Part shown: piece by piece, positions 49,591-60,659 of the stretch | How positions within the stretch are numbered: position 1 is the stretch's first letter | Layout of the letters: each line of letters begins with the position of its first letter | NCBI GenBank assembly: GCA_028554755.1 | Contig: JAPTOF010000017.1 | Span: forward strand, 5,518,001-5,582,000 | DNA length: 64,000 bases | Direction of reading: 5' to 3' | From: Cordia subcordata | Taxonomy: Eukaryota; Streptophyta; Magnoliopsida; Boraginales; Cordiaceae | Notes under the pieces: model-generated | The model's input: only the letters and a program-made list of their open reading frames with translations | Told to the model about the DNA's origin: nothing | Database searches by the model: none | Made by a program: the position numbers and the translations under genes

Positions 49591-50984
49591 CATGGCGATT
49601 GGTATAACGGAATGGCTTTTATAGGAATGGAGTGACTTGAAAAATGCAATGAACTTAGAAATAGATCTGTCATGCTTGGTGTGCTTTAGTAACAACAATA
49701 GAAATATAAGTGGAGAATGTTAGGAATAGAATGACATTCGTGAAATTCCATGATTGCTATGATGGAATGAAATCAGTAATATCTTTCCGGCTTTCCCAAA
49801 AGAATCCCATTCCCATATTTATGAAAATAGCCATTCCTAACAAAATAGAAGGGAATGGGCCATTCCTATGTTCGCAAGAATGGAACTTTTGATAAATGAT
49901 AAAATATCCCTTCAAAAATTAATGTATCACAAAATTAGTGTTTTTTTTTTTCTTTTACATATGATCTTCTTCAAACTTTATGCCTTAATTAAAAAATTTT
50001 ACAAATCTTATCCTTACCTTTTTATCTTTATTACTTAACTATCTTTACTCTTTATTTTACCCTATACTTACCCTTTGATCTTTATTATTATAGTTTATTT
50101 AATAATTATTATATACTTTTATTATATATGATGCAAATTAAATTATTAAATTGTAACATTTTGATAATGTATTTTTAAGGATAAATAGATAACAATCTTA
50201 AATTGTGTTTTAACTATTATTCTATTTTCATATCTTTAATAGTTATTTTAATAATATAAGTTATTTTTGAACATATATATTTTAACCAAACATGTAAATA
50301 ATTATGTTTATAACTACAACTTTTATTCAAATAGGTAACTACTTAAAATCAAAATTTGAGAAAAGTAACTTAAATCCAAATGTGCTTTAAGCAACTTTTC
50401 AAAAAACCAATCAAAACCTCCTCTAAGTTCAGTAATTTATTAATTAGTGCCAAATGATTACATTTTGAGAGTTCATGCATATTACCATTAATAAATTTGT
50501 ACATTATTAAGACTTTTATCGCTCTGTAGACTTACATATACCCAAACATGTTTATTTTATAAATATTTTCAAGTCATAAGCCAGCCACATAACCATTAAT
50601 AATACAATCAAATATCACGATCTTACTACTTTTCATTTTACTATCAATTGGTGATTTTGTGTGTTAAATGTGACAATAAATAATGTTTCAAAGAAGTTGG
50701 ATACAAACAAGCAAGGAAAAAAATTAGTTTCAAAATGTTGACAAAAGAAATAGGAATTACTAGGCTAAAAGGTATTGAGGAAAGTTTCAAATAAAAAGGT
50801 ATATTAAAATTTTAACAATAAATGTAAGGGTATTTTTAATTTTTTAACAAAATTAGTGCATTGGTTGTTAAATTTTATTTGCATTGTTAATTGGAAGAAC
50901 CTTCCAACAGATTATAAAAAATTAAGACACCTATTTAAAATTAAACATATACCTGAAGGACATGTATGTCTTTCTTCCTTGCTA
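49591..50984. other. Spacer between the inverted arms
   Basis: No counterpart seen on either side. The left part (49600-49895) has repeated GGAATGG/CCATTCC motifs (AACGGAATGGCTTTTATAGG near 49607, GGGAATGGGCCATTCC near 49852) and may be a MITE. The rest is AT-rich with no gene. Confidence 0.5.
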
Positions 50985-51659
50985 GTAATGGTGTGAAACC
51001 AAAGAAAAATTCCTTCAGGGCTGTAATCCTAAGTAAGGATGAGGCCCTACAAATGCCAATGGCATAAACTCTATGCGCTACTTAGAAAGGAATTGCAATG
51101 GGACCTAAAAGATTAAATATTTTTCTTGTCTGAACGGACATTAACGAACGAGTTGCATGTGTAAAAGGCCCACCTCATATAAATAACGATTGTGCACTCC
51201 CTCTCAAAGTCATTACAACATTAATATATTATTACTTGATGGATTGAAGTACCCTTGATCCTCTATTGAATATTTGACCCTTCAAAGTCTTTATGGACCC
51301 ACTTGGTCAATAAACTGGGTTATTATAGACCATAAAAATAAGCCCTTTTTTGGGTCAATTAGAAAGTCTTTCAAGGTCGCTTTCTCCTTCATGTAAATCA
51401 CATTTCCTTTCTGTGAGAACATTTTTTGGTCCGTCAAATTGTCAAGTAAATACGACTAAAAGTTGTAAAAGGGTTCAATTAGGTGTGTTCAATCAATGGA
51501 ATATTTTTGTTTGTTTTTTCTCTAAAATTTTGGTCTTGGAAAGATTGAATTTAGGAAATTAGAAAATTGGGCAAAAAATTAGGTATAGGGAATATTTAAG
51601 AGAAATGAGTTGAGGACCAAAGACAATTCTAAACTTTCAAAAAAATCTAATTATTCGAA

Positions 51660-52012
51660 ATTAATTTATTATATATGCTAAACACAAAATATATATACTA
51701 CGCATACCCACACTATACACATTACAACATTACACCATTGCACATTACATACACTACACACACTATATACACTACATCTTAGATACACCATACACACTAT
51801 GTAGTATACATATTACTTTACAGTATACAGAATACACACGCTACATCATTCACACACTATACCACTGCTCATATCAGACACACAACACACTGTGCATATT
51901 ACTTACAACAAAGACTAGACATTAAATAAATCACCTATTACACACACCACACGTAATACATGTCTATACACATTATATATACTATAAGGCTATACACACA
52001 GCACAATATACT
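51660..52012. repeat. CA-rich block of copy C (inverted TG block)
   Basis: Irregular ACACACTATACACATTACA-like repeats, the complement of the TG blocks in copies A and B. The block continues after the insertion at 53505-53545. Confidence 0.85.
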
Positions 52013-53504
52013 ACAACTTTTGTCATTGCAACACTTTAATTGAACTTAAAAAAAGCTGTTGCTGTAGTTAGTTTTTTGCAATGTTTTGCTGTTGTTGTCT
52101 AAAAACCAACATTTCTTTTAATGCTTTTATAAAATCATGGCAGTAATTAGCTGTTTTGTAATAGTTCTGAAGTTGTTACCTAAAAACTAATACTTTTTAC
52201 AATGGTTCTATAAAACCATTGTAGTATTTAGCTTTTCTTAATAGTTTTGTAACCATTGCCAAAAAAAACAATACTTTTTGTAATATGTTAGGAAATTAGG
52301 ACGCATAATTCACACTCATGCAACGGAATTAAAGCACAAATAATGAGAAAAGAACATACACAAGTAAAACGTGATTCGGCCCTTTGTTTACATTCACGAA
52401 ACTTCCACTAGATAGAAAAAAGTATTATAACCCAAGTAACTTTTTGCACGGTCCAAAAAGTCTAAACCCTCCCTCACGGAATTCTTACAATGGCGTTATC
52501 TGTCAATCAAAACCTATTGCAAGACATACACATGACAACAAATGTAAGAGTCCTATTTATAGAAAAGACTTTCTTGTCCTCTAAGACAAGGAATTCTTAT
52601 TCTATCAATCCTCTCATGATTAAGTCTCTTACTATAATTGGAATTTTAACTCTCATTAGAACTATTTCTTATTTTCAATATGGGCTTAGACTCCACATTC
52701 GAGCCACAACCCAACATAATACTTTTAGAAAACTATTGTTGGGAAAAAAAAATAAACAGAGTGCTTACCCTTTTTAATTTTTGCAATGGTTTATCAAATT
52801 AATATTACTTGTAACATATTACATACAGGGTTGCTTATGTTCTTGTATTTATGATATATAATGTTTTTATTGAGATATTTTATACTTGAAATTTTTTTTA
52901 ATGTAATGCATTATTGCATTGTAAAGAGACAACTATTACAATTCATGATCTAAAAAGATTATTGCTTATTGTTTAAAAATTATAGTAAAAGTATTAATTA
53001 TTAAAGACAATAACTAAATAAAATAAACATATATCTAACATTATAAATTTTCAGATGAGATGATTACTTTGACATAATAGTAGAAGTAATTGTCAAAGGG
53101 TTGTGAGTTCGAGTCTCACTGCACAAGAAAAGACGAGAATAATTTTTCTTTCGAACAGTGACTAACTTGCAACTGTAAAAAGACTTTATACTTTTGAAAA
53201 CCATTACGATAACCATCAAAAACTATTACGAAAAGTATTAAAATCATTGATATTACTATTCAAAACTATGGCAAATATAAAAATAATTATTATGTAATCA
53301 TGAGACAAAACTGCTGCTAGAAATGCCCATAACAATGGTTGTTAATTTACTATTCTAATTTATTTATGAAAAAACCATTGCAATAAGGAATAGGCAGCGG
53401 GAACATATTCAACAATAACAGAACTATCACGTAAAATCATTTACAACGGTTTTAATTTTTTTTTGGTAACTATTTTCAAACGTGCACTTGAAAAATGTGG
53501 TAGT
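52013..53504. mobile_element. Non-autonomous DNA element with CAATGGTTT subterminal repeats, itself interrupted
   Basis: Removing this stretch rejoins the two parts of copy C. Variants of AACCATTG, CAATGGTTT and TTTTGTAATAG recur on both strands toward each side. That is typical of subterminal regions of CACTA-type or related elements. The ends (CTACAACTTTTGTC at left; the complement of CTACCACATTTTTC at right) are weakly inverted. No transposase is present. A solo LTR lies within. The superfamily is uncertain. Confidence 0.55.
52286..52716. mobile_element. Solo LTR with target duplication TAATA
   Basis: 431 bp bounded by TGTTAGG and CCAACA. It is flanked on both sides by TAATA (52281-52285 and 52717-52721). 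No internal retroelement genes. Its style (GTGATTCGGCCCTTTGTTTA, GTCCTATTTATAGA, read on the + strand) is like LTRs of - oriented copia elements in this window. Confidence 0.88.
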
Positions 53505-53660
53505 CAAATTACACATACATTACACACTCTATATACACTACAACAAGGGATGATGAAATTAATTCTTCTAAACCAAGTACGTCACATTAAAATAATAAGA
53601 ATGAGATTGATATTCTTTATAAATATTAAAGATTATTTGCGGAATATATCTTTAATATGC

Positions 53661-54530
53661 AATTCATTTGGTTGAGACTATCTCTGTTTAGGTGTGAGGT
53701 CTTGGGTTCAAATTTTATAGAAAAAAGGGTGTTGGGTTTGGGAGTGGGAGTGGGGGGTTTTGTTTAAAAATAAATAAATAAAGAAAGAAAGAAAGAAAGA
53801 ATAAAGATTTGAAAATTAACTACATCTAGAAAGATAACGTGGACAGAATTCTTAAAGTCAGGTGAAAGTTTGAAAATTAACTTTTTAGAACATGTGAACG
53901 AGAGTGTTGTCAATGTCAAACATTTAAATATAAACTTATTTTAACAATAAATTTATATATTTTATGTGAGATAAGGTAATAAGGACAATCCACTAACCTC
54001 TCCAATTAATAAATCAAGCCGACCAATTGAAAAGGAATTTTTTACACATAGCTATGTATACTTAACGTTGGTCTAAAGTAGTATCGAAGTTAATAAATAA
54101 TCTTCATCCTTATGAATGCGTTGTTAGTTTTCTTTTTTCGGTCACATGGATACACTATTATTTGGCTATCAAAGATTCACAAAATTATATGCACGAGCAA
54201 AAAGCTAAATTGAAATTTTAATAAGGAATGAAAGTCTTGCAATAATCTTGAGTTCTTTTACCAGAAATTTTCACTTCTTTAATTACACTCTAACAATAAG
54301 AAGTATTTTAATCAATTCATATTTTGATAATTCACTCTTCAATGTAGAGAGTATTCTTATTTCAATTTCATTTTAATAACACAATCTATTGTCAACCACT
54401 TCTTAAATTAGTCTAGCGTATCAAATTTTGCGCTTTACATTTTTCTTTGGCTTTTAGAGCCGAGCTTAGATATTTGTGGGAATGATCAAAATGTGTTATC
54501 CAATTATATATTTACCACATTTTTATTTAT
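53661..54530. repeat. Right arm of the inner inverted repeat, non-coding part
   Basis: The part from about 53955 matches the complement of 45950-46560. 53660-53830 is extra and includes a tRNA-like box (GGTCTTGGGTTCAAAT, 53696-53711) and a short (GAAA)n run (53779-53799), perhaps a SINE remnant. No gene. Confidence 0.6.
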
Positions 54531-55151
54531 GTTCTGTTTGGAATAAGCTTTTTTTAAGATGCTTACAAGGTTACGAGGTTTTGTTACATGCGATCAACGG
54601 ATGATTCCCAATTTTAGATTTTAGCTAGGTTTTATTGTGTTGTGAGTATAGTAATACCACCTTATTTACTTTCTTTTCTTTTCTTTTTTTTTGTGAGGGT
54701 AATAGTACTACCTTATTTAGTTTTTGCTGGCCTATCAACCTGGCATCCATAGGAGTAGAATGGAGGATTAGGCATACATCCCCCCTCTATGATGTATCTT
54801 TAATTATTTTTGATTTAATAAAATTCCGGGTGTGCTGCCTCCCTTTTCTTTAGGGGGAAAAAAAACTTATTTTAATATGCTTATTTTATTCATTAAAAAT
54901 ACTTTTAAAACTATAAATAAGACATCTTATTAGATATAGATTTATTTTCAACTTTCAAAAGATTCCCGCCGTGTCACTTTTTGATTATTTTATAAGATAT
55001 AAATAATCTATCGTTGTCTTACTTTTTACAACTATAAATAAGACATTTTATCACAAGCAACGTATAAAAACTCAAACCAAACTATATTTCTTTTTTGTAT
55101 ATAAAATATCAAATAAGATGCATCTTATGATAAGCTTATTCTAAACAGAGC
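54531..55151. mobile_element. MITE, GTGTTTGGAAT family (copy H3), with clear inverted ends
   Basis: Starts GTTCTGTTTGGAATAAGCTT and ends with the complement of GCTCTGTTTAGAATAAGCTT, a 20-bp inverted terminal repeat with two mismatches. The interior repeats CAACTATAAATAAGACAT motifs and carries an unrelated insertion at about 54562-54860. It is absent from the left arm at the matching point near 45950, so it arrived after the inverted duplication. Confidence 0.8.
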
Positions 55152-55377
55152 ATAAGAATCAGGAAATTCCATCCCAGTATTATTTCACGAGATTTGATTT
55201 TAACTTTAATTAGGGTTAGATAGAGTAACTTATGATCTTCTATAATAACCTTAAAAATAATAATGTTTTATGTAAAAACAAGTATATATTTATTGCGCTT
55301 GATTAGCATATCCCTTAACAATGGCTTGGTTTGAAGATTAGTGAACTACTAGTTCTTTTTCCATGTGTCTTACACGG

Positions 55378-55379
<2 letters not shown>

Positions 55380-55423
<44 letters not shown>
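55380..55423. repeat. TA microsatellite
   Basis: An uninterrupted AT dinucleotide run immediately before foldback MITE F3. Confidence 0.95.
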
Positions 55424-55427
<4 letters not shown>

Positions 55428-56198
55428 TAAATAATATTGTACTCCCCTATGATTAGCTATAAATATACATTTGGCCCCTATTGTTTAAAAATAGGCATCA
55501 GACCCCTTATTGTCTTAAAAAATAAAGCACACTCGTCCCACTTGTTAATTCTGTTTGTTTTAGTTAACAAAAAGTATAAAAGGACTCATATGCCCTTAAT
55601 ATAAATATAACACATATTTAAAATATTTTATTTTTAAACAAAATTACATCTTCCTTCCTCTACTCTCCACCCCAACCAAAACCCTATCCACCCAACACAA
55701 GTAGCACATCCGCCTCCCACCAACTGTAGCACCGCCGCCTCCCACCAACAACGGCAACACCATCCCTCCTCCGAAGTGTATATGTTGTGTGTAGATACAT
55801 TTTCTAGCCTTCACATTATTCAGGTTGTAAACCATTTTTTGCTCGCTTTACTGTAGCAGAATTAATGACTACTTTCAAAACTTTGCTTGGTATACAACTT
55901 AAATTTCAAAACAAATAGGCTCGCAGTTATTCCTTATAAGCACAAATTCGTTAGACATCTCTATCGGAAGAGATGAGCATGACTGAGTGGTAGATGAAGA
56001 AATGATCTCAAGGTCAAGAGTTAGATGCATGTAATTTTAACCCAAGGTCAAGGGCTCCTGTTTATTGTGTTTGTTGTCTAGTTGGTTAGTGCATTTTATT
56101 TTGAAGAAGACAAAGGGGTTTTAGTGCTTATTTTTAAATAATAAGGACTAATTGTACATTTATGCTTAACTATAGAGGGATATGGTGCTATTTACCTA
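55424..56198. mobile_element. Foldback MITE F3 with a GC-rich insert
   Basis: Starts TAGGTAAATAATATTGTACT and ends with the complement of TAGGTAAATAGCACCATATC. Further inverted pairing lies inside (TACATTTGGCCCCTATTG with TAATAAGGACTAATTGTACA). The centre holds an unusually GC-rich patch (55640-55775) with a 25-bp tandem duplication (TAGCAC..CCGCCTCCCACCAAC, 55702-55751). That patch is unlike its surroundings and may be a captured gene fragment. No transposase. Confidence 0.75.
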
Positions 56199-56592
56199 AA
56201 AATATTTCAATAATCTTAAAAAAAATATTATTTGTTCTTTATAAACAATAAACATTAATAAGAATTGTAAATTGCAAAAGGAAAGAAATTATAATTGGCG
56301 GCATAATGGTGTGATAGGGTAACTCGAAAAGAAAAGAAATTGTAATTGGGCCAAAACAATAAAGATACAGTAAGAGGGAAACAATTGGGCCAAAATTCTA
56401 GGTCATTGACGAGGATTTAGAGTCAGCAAAAAAATGAGCGTGAAAGAAAATGGTGCAGCATTAACCGCTTTAGTTCAATAGATAGAATTTTTTCAATAAG
56501 TTTCTTGAGCTAATCCAAACAACTTCTTAATTAACATAAACTCAACTCGTTAGCTAATAAAAAAGATGGCCCCCGATTGAAAATCCTTTTTT

Positions 56593-57361
56593 ATAGTGTG
56601 CTTGGAAGTTGGAATAATCTTGTTTTAAGATACTTATCCTATTAAAATGAAGAAATGTCTTATAAGATTTACGACGTCTTATCATATAAAATCAAAACAA
56701 ATCATATTTTTTATCTTATTATATAAGCAATCCATTCTTATCTTATTTTTTTACAACTATTTTATAAGGTGCATATGATAAAATGCAAATTGCACTATGC
56801 ACTCACATAGTGCACCTAAAAGTGCATGTTGCATTTAATAGATCTCACAATCTCGTCATTGGATCAATGTGAAATTTAACAAATTTACTTTCCTCATGCT
56901 AACAAATAAAATACAACAATCAAATCATTGATCAGACACTAGTAACTCCTCCAACTGTGAGCTCCGAAATCGTTTACAGTTTATGAATGTATCTTAAAGA
57001 GTTTTAAATAGATAATTTATCATTGTCAACATATGATATAGAGTTTTTGAACATATAATATAAGATAATGGATAAGTAAATTGTGAACAACTACAATTTT
57101 GAATATAGATTATTAAAACTACAAACATAAAATTTGCGATTTGTAAATAATTAAAAGTTATGAACGTATAGTATAAAAATTGTAAACTTGTAATAATAAA
57201 GTTGTGAACGTACTACTGTCGGATACACAATATAAGGTGAGCGCGCAATGTTTAGGATATATGGTATCCAATCCGATAATAAAATATGTTAAATCTTAAA
57301 AGATACCTTCTCATTTCAATAAAAAAATTATTTTAAAATAAGATCATTCCAAACATACTAT
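56593..57361. mobile_element. MITE, GTGTTTGGAAT family (copy H4), interrupted
   Basis: The ends ATAGTGTGCTTGGAA and TTCCAAACATACTAT are inverted, 13 of 15 positions matching. TCTTATAAGATTTA and ATAAGATCATTCCAAACA resemble H1. The stretch at about 56775-57285 (starting near TTGCACTATGCACTCAC) is not family-like and looks like a nested insertion. Confidence 0.7.
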
Positions 57362-57921
57362 CAATATCACTGTAACTTTAAGGTTAAAACTTTCAATCTT
57401 CAAGACGTAATCACCCAAAAATTGTATGCCGTCATAAGAAAGGAATGGTCAAGCATTCTATTGTATTGCGTTTGTCAAACCAAGGGGGAATCAACCCTCG
57501 TGTTGCTGCCCAAGACAATAACAGCTATTTCACATTTATTACTACTTTTTTGGTCTTAAAATAACATAAAAGATTCTTAATTATATTGCATGATTCAATG
57601 CAACTAGCTAGTACAACTTCATGTCTACACGCAAGAATGTGAACTAATCGAGATGACATAGTGCTCCTACTCATACATGACATCATTTCGAAGGATAACG
57701 GTTCTGAGAATGGTGTTTTTAATCAATAAGAGTTAAGAAATTAACAAATTAGAATCTTTCTTTTTTATTTTATGATTTAACTATGGAAGAATTTACATGA
57801 CTAAATTAATTAACTGAAGGATATCTTAATTTTTGGACCACAATAAATCTTTAAATTTGATGGTGCATATGGCAATAGCTAAAACAAACGTTTTTATGGT
57901 TTTACATTATTTAATTTAAAT
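57362..57921. repeat. Outer end of the right inner arm, then intergenic DNA
   Basis: 57362-57590 is the complement of 45333-45660 (TTAAGGTTAAAACTTTCAAT at 57377-57396; CAAGGGGGAATCAACC at 57481-57496). 57590-57921 shows nothing recognisable. Confidence 0.65.
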
Positions 57922-58236
57922 TAAAATGTATTTTACTCCCTTATATTTTGCAAAAGTCACGTAAAATTTTCTATGGCTAAAAAAATCATTGATAATCTTT
58001 ATGGTTACAGAAATGTTGCAAATTAATCACTGAAATTTTAAAATTAGTGCATATTCTTCTATTTGATTTCAAAACAAATACTTGTTTTTCCCTTTCATTT
58101 TACACTCATAGGGTCAGTAATTTGCAATGTTATCGAAAACAAAAAGGGCCTCAGCCAATTTTGATGTCCCTTTCGTTTTAAACTCATAGGAGTTTAATGT
58201 CCATTTTACAAACCACTGGGAGTAAATTACATTTTA
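57922..58236. mobile_element. Foldback MITE F4
   Basis: Starts TAAAATGTATTTTACTCCC and ends GGGAGTAAATTACATTTTA, an almost perfect inverted repeat. The interior is non-coding, with inner ACTCATAGG motifs. Confidence 0.8.
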
Positions 58237-58364
58237 CTGTTTATTTCATATACATTGATATAATCTAATAACACTTGTAATGAAGTGAAGAAAAGGCGAC
58301 AGGAAACCTCCAAATGCTCTTCGAGACAAAAAATAATAATAAACTTCATTCATATAAATTAAAA

Positions 58365-58750
58365 GGCTTGTTTGGATTGATTTTGGAAAAAAAATATATA
58401 TATTGTCTTTAAAATTCAATCCAAATATTTATCTGTTTGACCCAATTTTTAAATATCTAAAAGTATTTCCTATGAGTTAAAATCTGAATTTGATTTGTTT
58501 GACTCATATATGAAATAGCTTTCAGCTAAAAGCCAAAACTAAGAAAAAGTTAAATAATCAAAAGCTCTTCAAATTGCAACTTTTCAAAAAACAAAAAGTT
58601 TTCAAAAACTATTTTTATATTATATTAGACTTTGTTTTTCTTTTTTTTCCCTTTAAAAAAATTCATTTCCATATTTTTTGAATTTCAATATTACTATAAA
58701 AATAATTGGAAGTCCAACACCAGCTGAACTGTGAGGCCAAACACTCAGTA
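58365..58750. mobile_element. Possible hAT-type MITE
   Basis: Short inverted ends GGCTTGTTTGGATTG and the complement of CTGAGTGTTTGGCC bracket an AT-rich region with repeated CTTTTCAAAAA. Weak ends, no target duplication established. Confidence 0.35.
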
Positions 58751-58854
58751 TGTCTTTTAAGTCAACACTCAACAGTACCCCAAATTATACTATTAAAAGT
58801 TCTACATCTAAAACTAACAAAGCCTTATTGTGAAAAATAAATAACTCATGTCAA

Positions 58855-59393
58855 TTAGAGTTACCACCTTATTTAAAAGTTTAAACTTGTATGGAGAGGT
58901 TGATGATATTTATTTATTATACTTAACACGCCCCTGACGTGCAATGTAATTTCTTTAAAGCTTGCACATGGATAATTTAATATTTTTACATGGGTGGCAG
59001 TGAGACTCGAATTCATGACCTAGGATCTAATACCATGTAAAGAATCACTGATGTTCCATCGTAAAAACCAATTAGTTAATATGAGAGTAGCATTAGATAG
59101 TCTTAGATTTCATATTTTTTCACGTGGGAGGAATCACGTATGATCTGGAATGAGAACCAAGAATACCAAGAATGAGATTAAATTCAACAAACCAAAACAA
59201 GAATTCCATGAACTAATAGTCAGAAACCCCAAGAACGGGTGCTCAAACGAGACCAAGAGCAGAGACGGGGTCACACGTGCACAACGCAAGAAATTAGGCC
59301 AACACCCAACTCTAATACCATTGAGTTACCACATCATCTAAAAGCTTAAGCATGTAGAAAGAGTTTAGTTATATTTATTTATTATACTTAACA
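58855..59393 (-). mobile_element. TRIM with very short (about 73 bp) LTRs
   Basis: Direct repeats at 58855-58928 and 59321-59393 read GAGTTACCAC.T.AT.TAAA and end TATACTTAACA. Inside the right LTR the - strand reads TGGTATTAGAGTT, a primer-site-like sequence. Beside the left LTR, AGGGGCG on the - strand resembles a polypurine tract. The 392-bp interior has no genes. Confidence 0.8.
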
Positions 59394-59879
59394 AATTCTA
59401 ATTGAAAAAAATAAAATCTAAACGGCGCTAAAGTAAATCATTACACTATCACCAAGTACACAAAAAAATTTATTGCACGCCACAATTTTAGCAAAACAAA
59501 TAGCATTATGATAACCAAAACATATATATGATGATGATTTGTACCTTACTTAAATAAATAGTAGTCTGCAGAAGTGAAATTACGATAACCAAAAAAAATC
59601 AAAGCTTTCCGCGTTCTAGCGCCTTCGTGTAGATAATTTTCTAATAAACGACCACTATATAAAGCTTAAAAAGATGTGATGAGTTCCTACGGCTCATTTT
59701 TGTCCTCTACATTAATTAAGGATTTCTCTTCGGTCAGTGTCCTCAGTTAAACTAGCGTGCAGGACCACCAGTAAATCAATAATTAAAATCGTAAAATTCT
59801 AACTGTGTTCACATTTGATACAACTAGCATAAACTGAAGGACCGTGATAAAAGGTCCCTAATTATTAGTGTATACATGT
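59394..59879. other. Intergenic, nothing recognised
   Basis: AT-rich DNA without a supportable gene or repeat boundary. Confidence 0.45.
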
Positions 59880-60400
59880 TTAGTTAGCTGATGGAATAAA
59901 ATATATTTGATAAAATTAGGTGTTGGATTAGTTAACTAAAATAATATGATGCAAAAAAGAATATGGATATCATATTATTTCTGTAATGATGATTACAATT
60001 ATTATTACTATTATTGATAGGAGAACAAAATAGTTGTTAGGAGTACTAACCAAATAAAGCTGAAACAATAAACGATCTTATGAAACTTAGTATCTTTAAT
60101 GTTTAACAAGAGTTACTTGAAAAATAAGAACTATTACAAATTGCACAAAACAATAGTAACTTGATGAAATATTAAAGATTAGTTGAAAGGTGTCACCCAA
60201 TAGGACCTAGGACAATTAATTCAAACCACATTACTTTTGGATGTCATCTGATGACTATAATATCTCATCATATCATAATTTTCTACAGACAACTTAGTGG
60301 GTTTCTGATTTATTCCGCCAAGTTGGTGCAATTCCTGGAAGTTATTCGGGTGCTACCTCCTACAAGTTAAGGACATGACAATGTAAAATTTAAGAGGGAA
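59880..60400. repeat. Inverted homologue of 38.57-39.2 kb and 33.1 kb
   Basis: Read on the - strand, 60400-60250 matches 33096-33250 and 60250-59880 matches 38570-39170, collinearly. In the first arm, a LARD-like element and a solo LTR separate these two blocks. Confidence 0.7.
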
Positions 60401-60408
60401 AAATGGTT

Positions 60409-60410
<2 letters not shown>

Positions 60411-60443
<33 letters not shown>
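60411..60443. repeat. TA microsatellite
   Basis: A (TA)n run of about 30 bases. Confidence 0.9.
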
Positions 60444-60659
60444 GGAAAGTATAGAGAAATAACAAATCAACAATAAAGTTTACTTAATGATTATTAAGTT
60501 TAGTCACAACTTTTTTTTCTTTTTTTTTTTCTGTTGGTCATTGGTTACAATGTTTTTCTCTTTTTTGCCGTGATAAATCGGTTAATTTCTTTGCTGAAAT
60601 TTTAGTTGCTCAAGAATTCTGAATTGTTTATGATTCTTTTCATTTATATGTAGCTATTT

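Larger units (their letters stand above)
50985..53660. repeat. Unit copy C, inverted, interrupted
   Basis: The complement of copies A and B in reverse order: MYB-promoter-like part first (TTCCTTCAGGGCTGTAATCC-like at 51010-51030; GACCCTTCAAAGTC at 51276-51289), then the CA-rich block (51660-52012). After an insertion (52013-53504) comes the far end (CACATACATTACACAC at about 53510, AAGTACGTCACATTAAAATA at about 53574-53593). It lacks the segment corresponding to 48430-49590 of copy B. Confidence 0.8.

Noticed and set aside
53061..53135. tRNA-like sequence with a GTTCGAGTC box
   Set aside because: Only a B-box-like motif is visible. No cloverleaf or A box could be formed by eye, and such boxes are common in SINE and repeat remnants.
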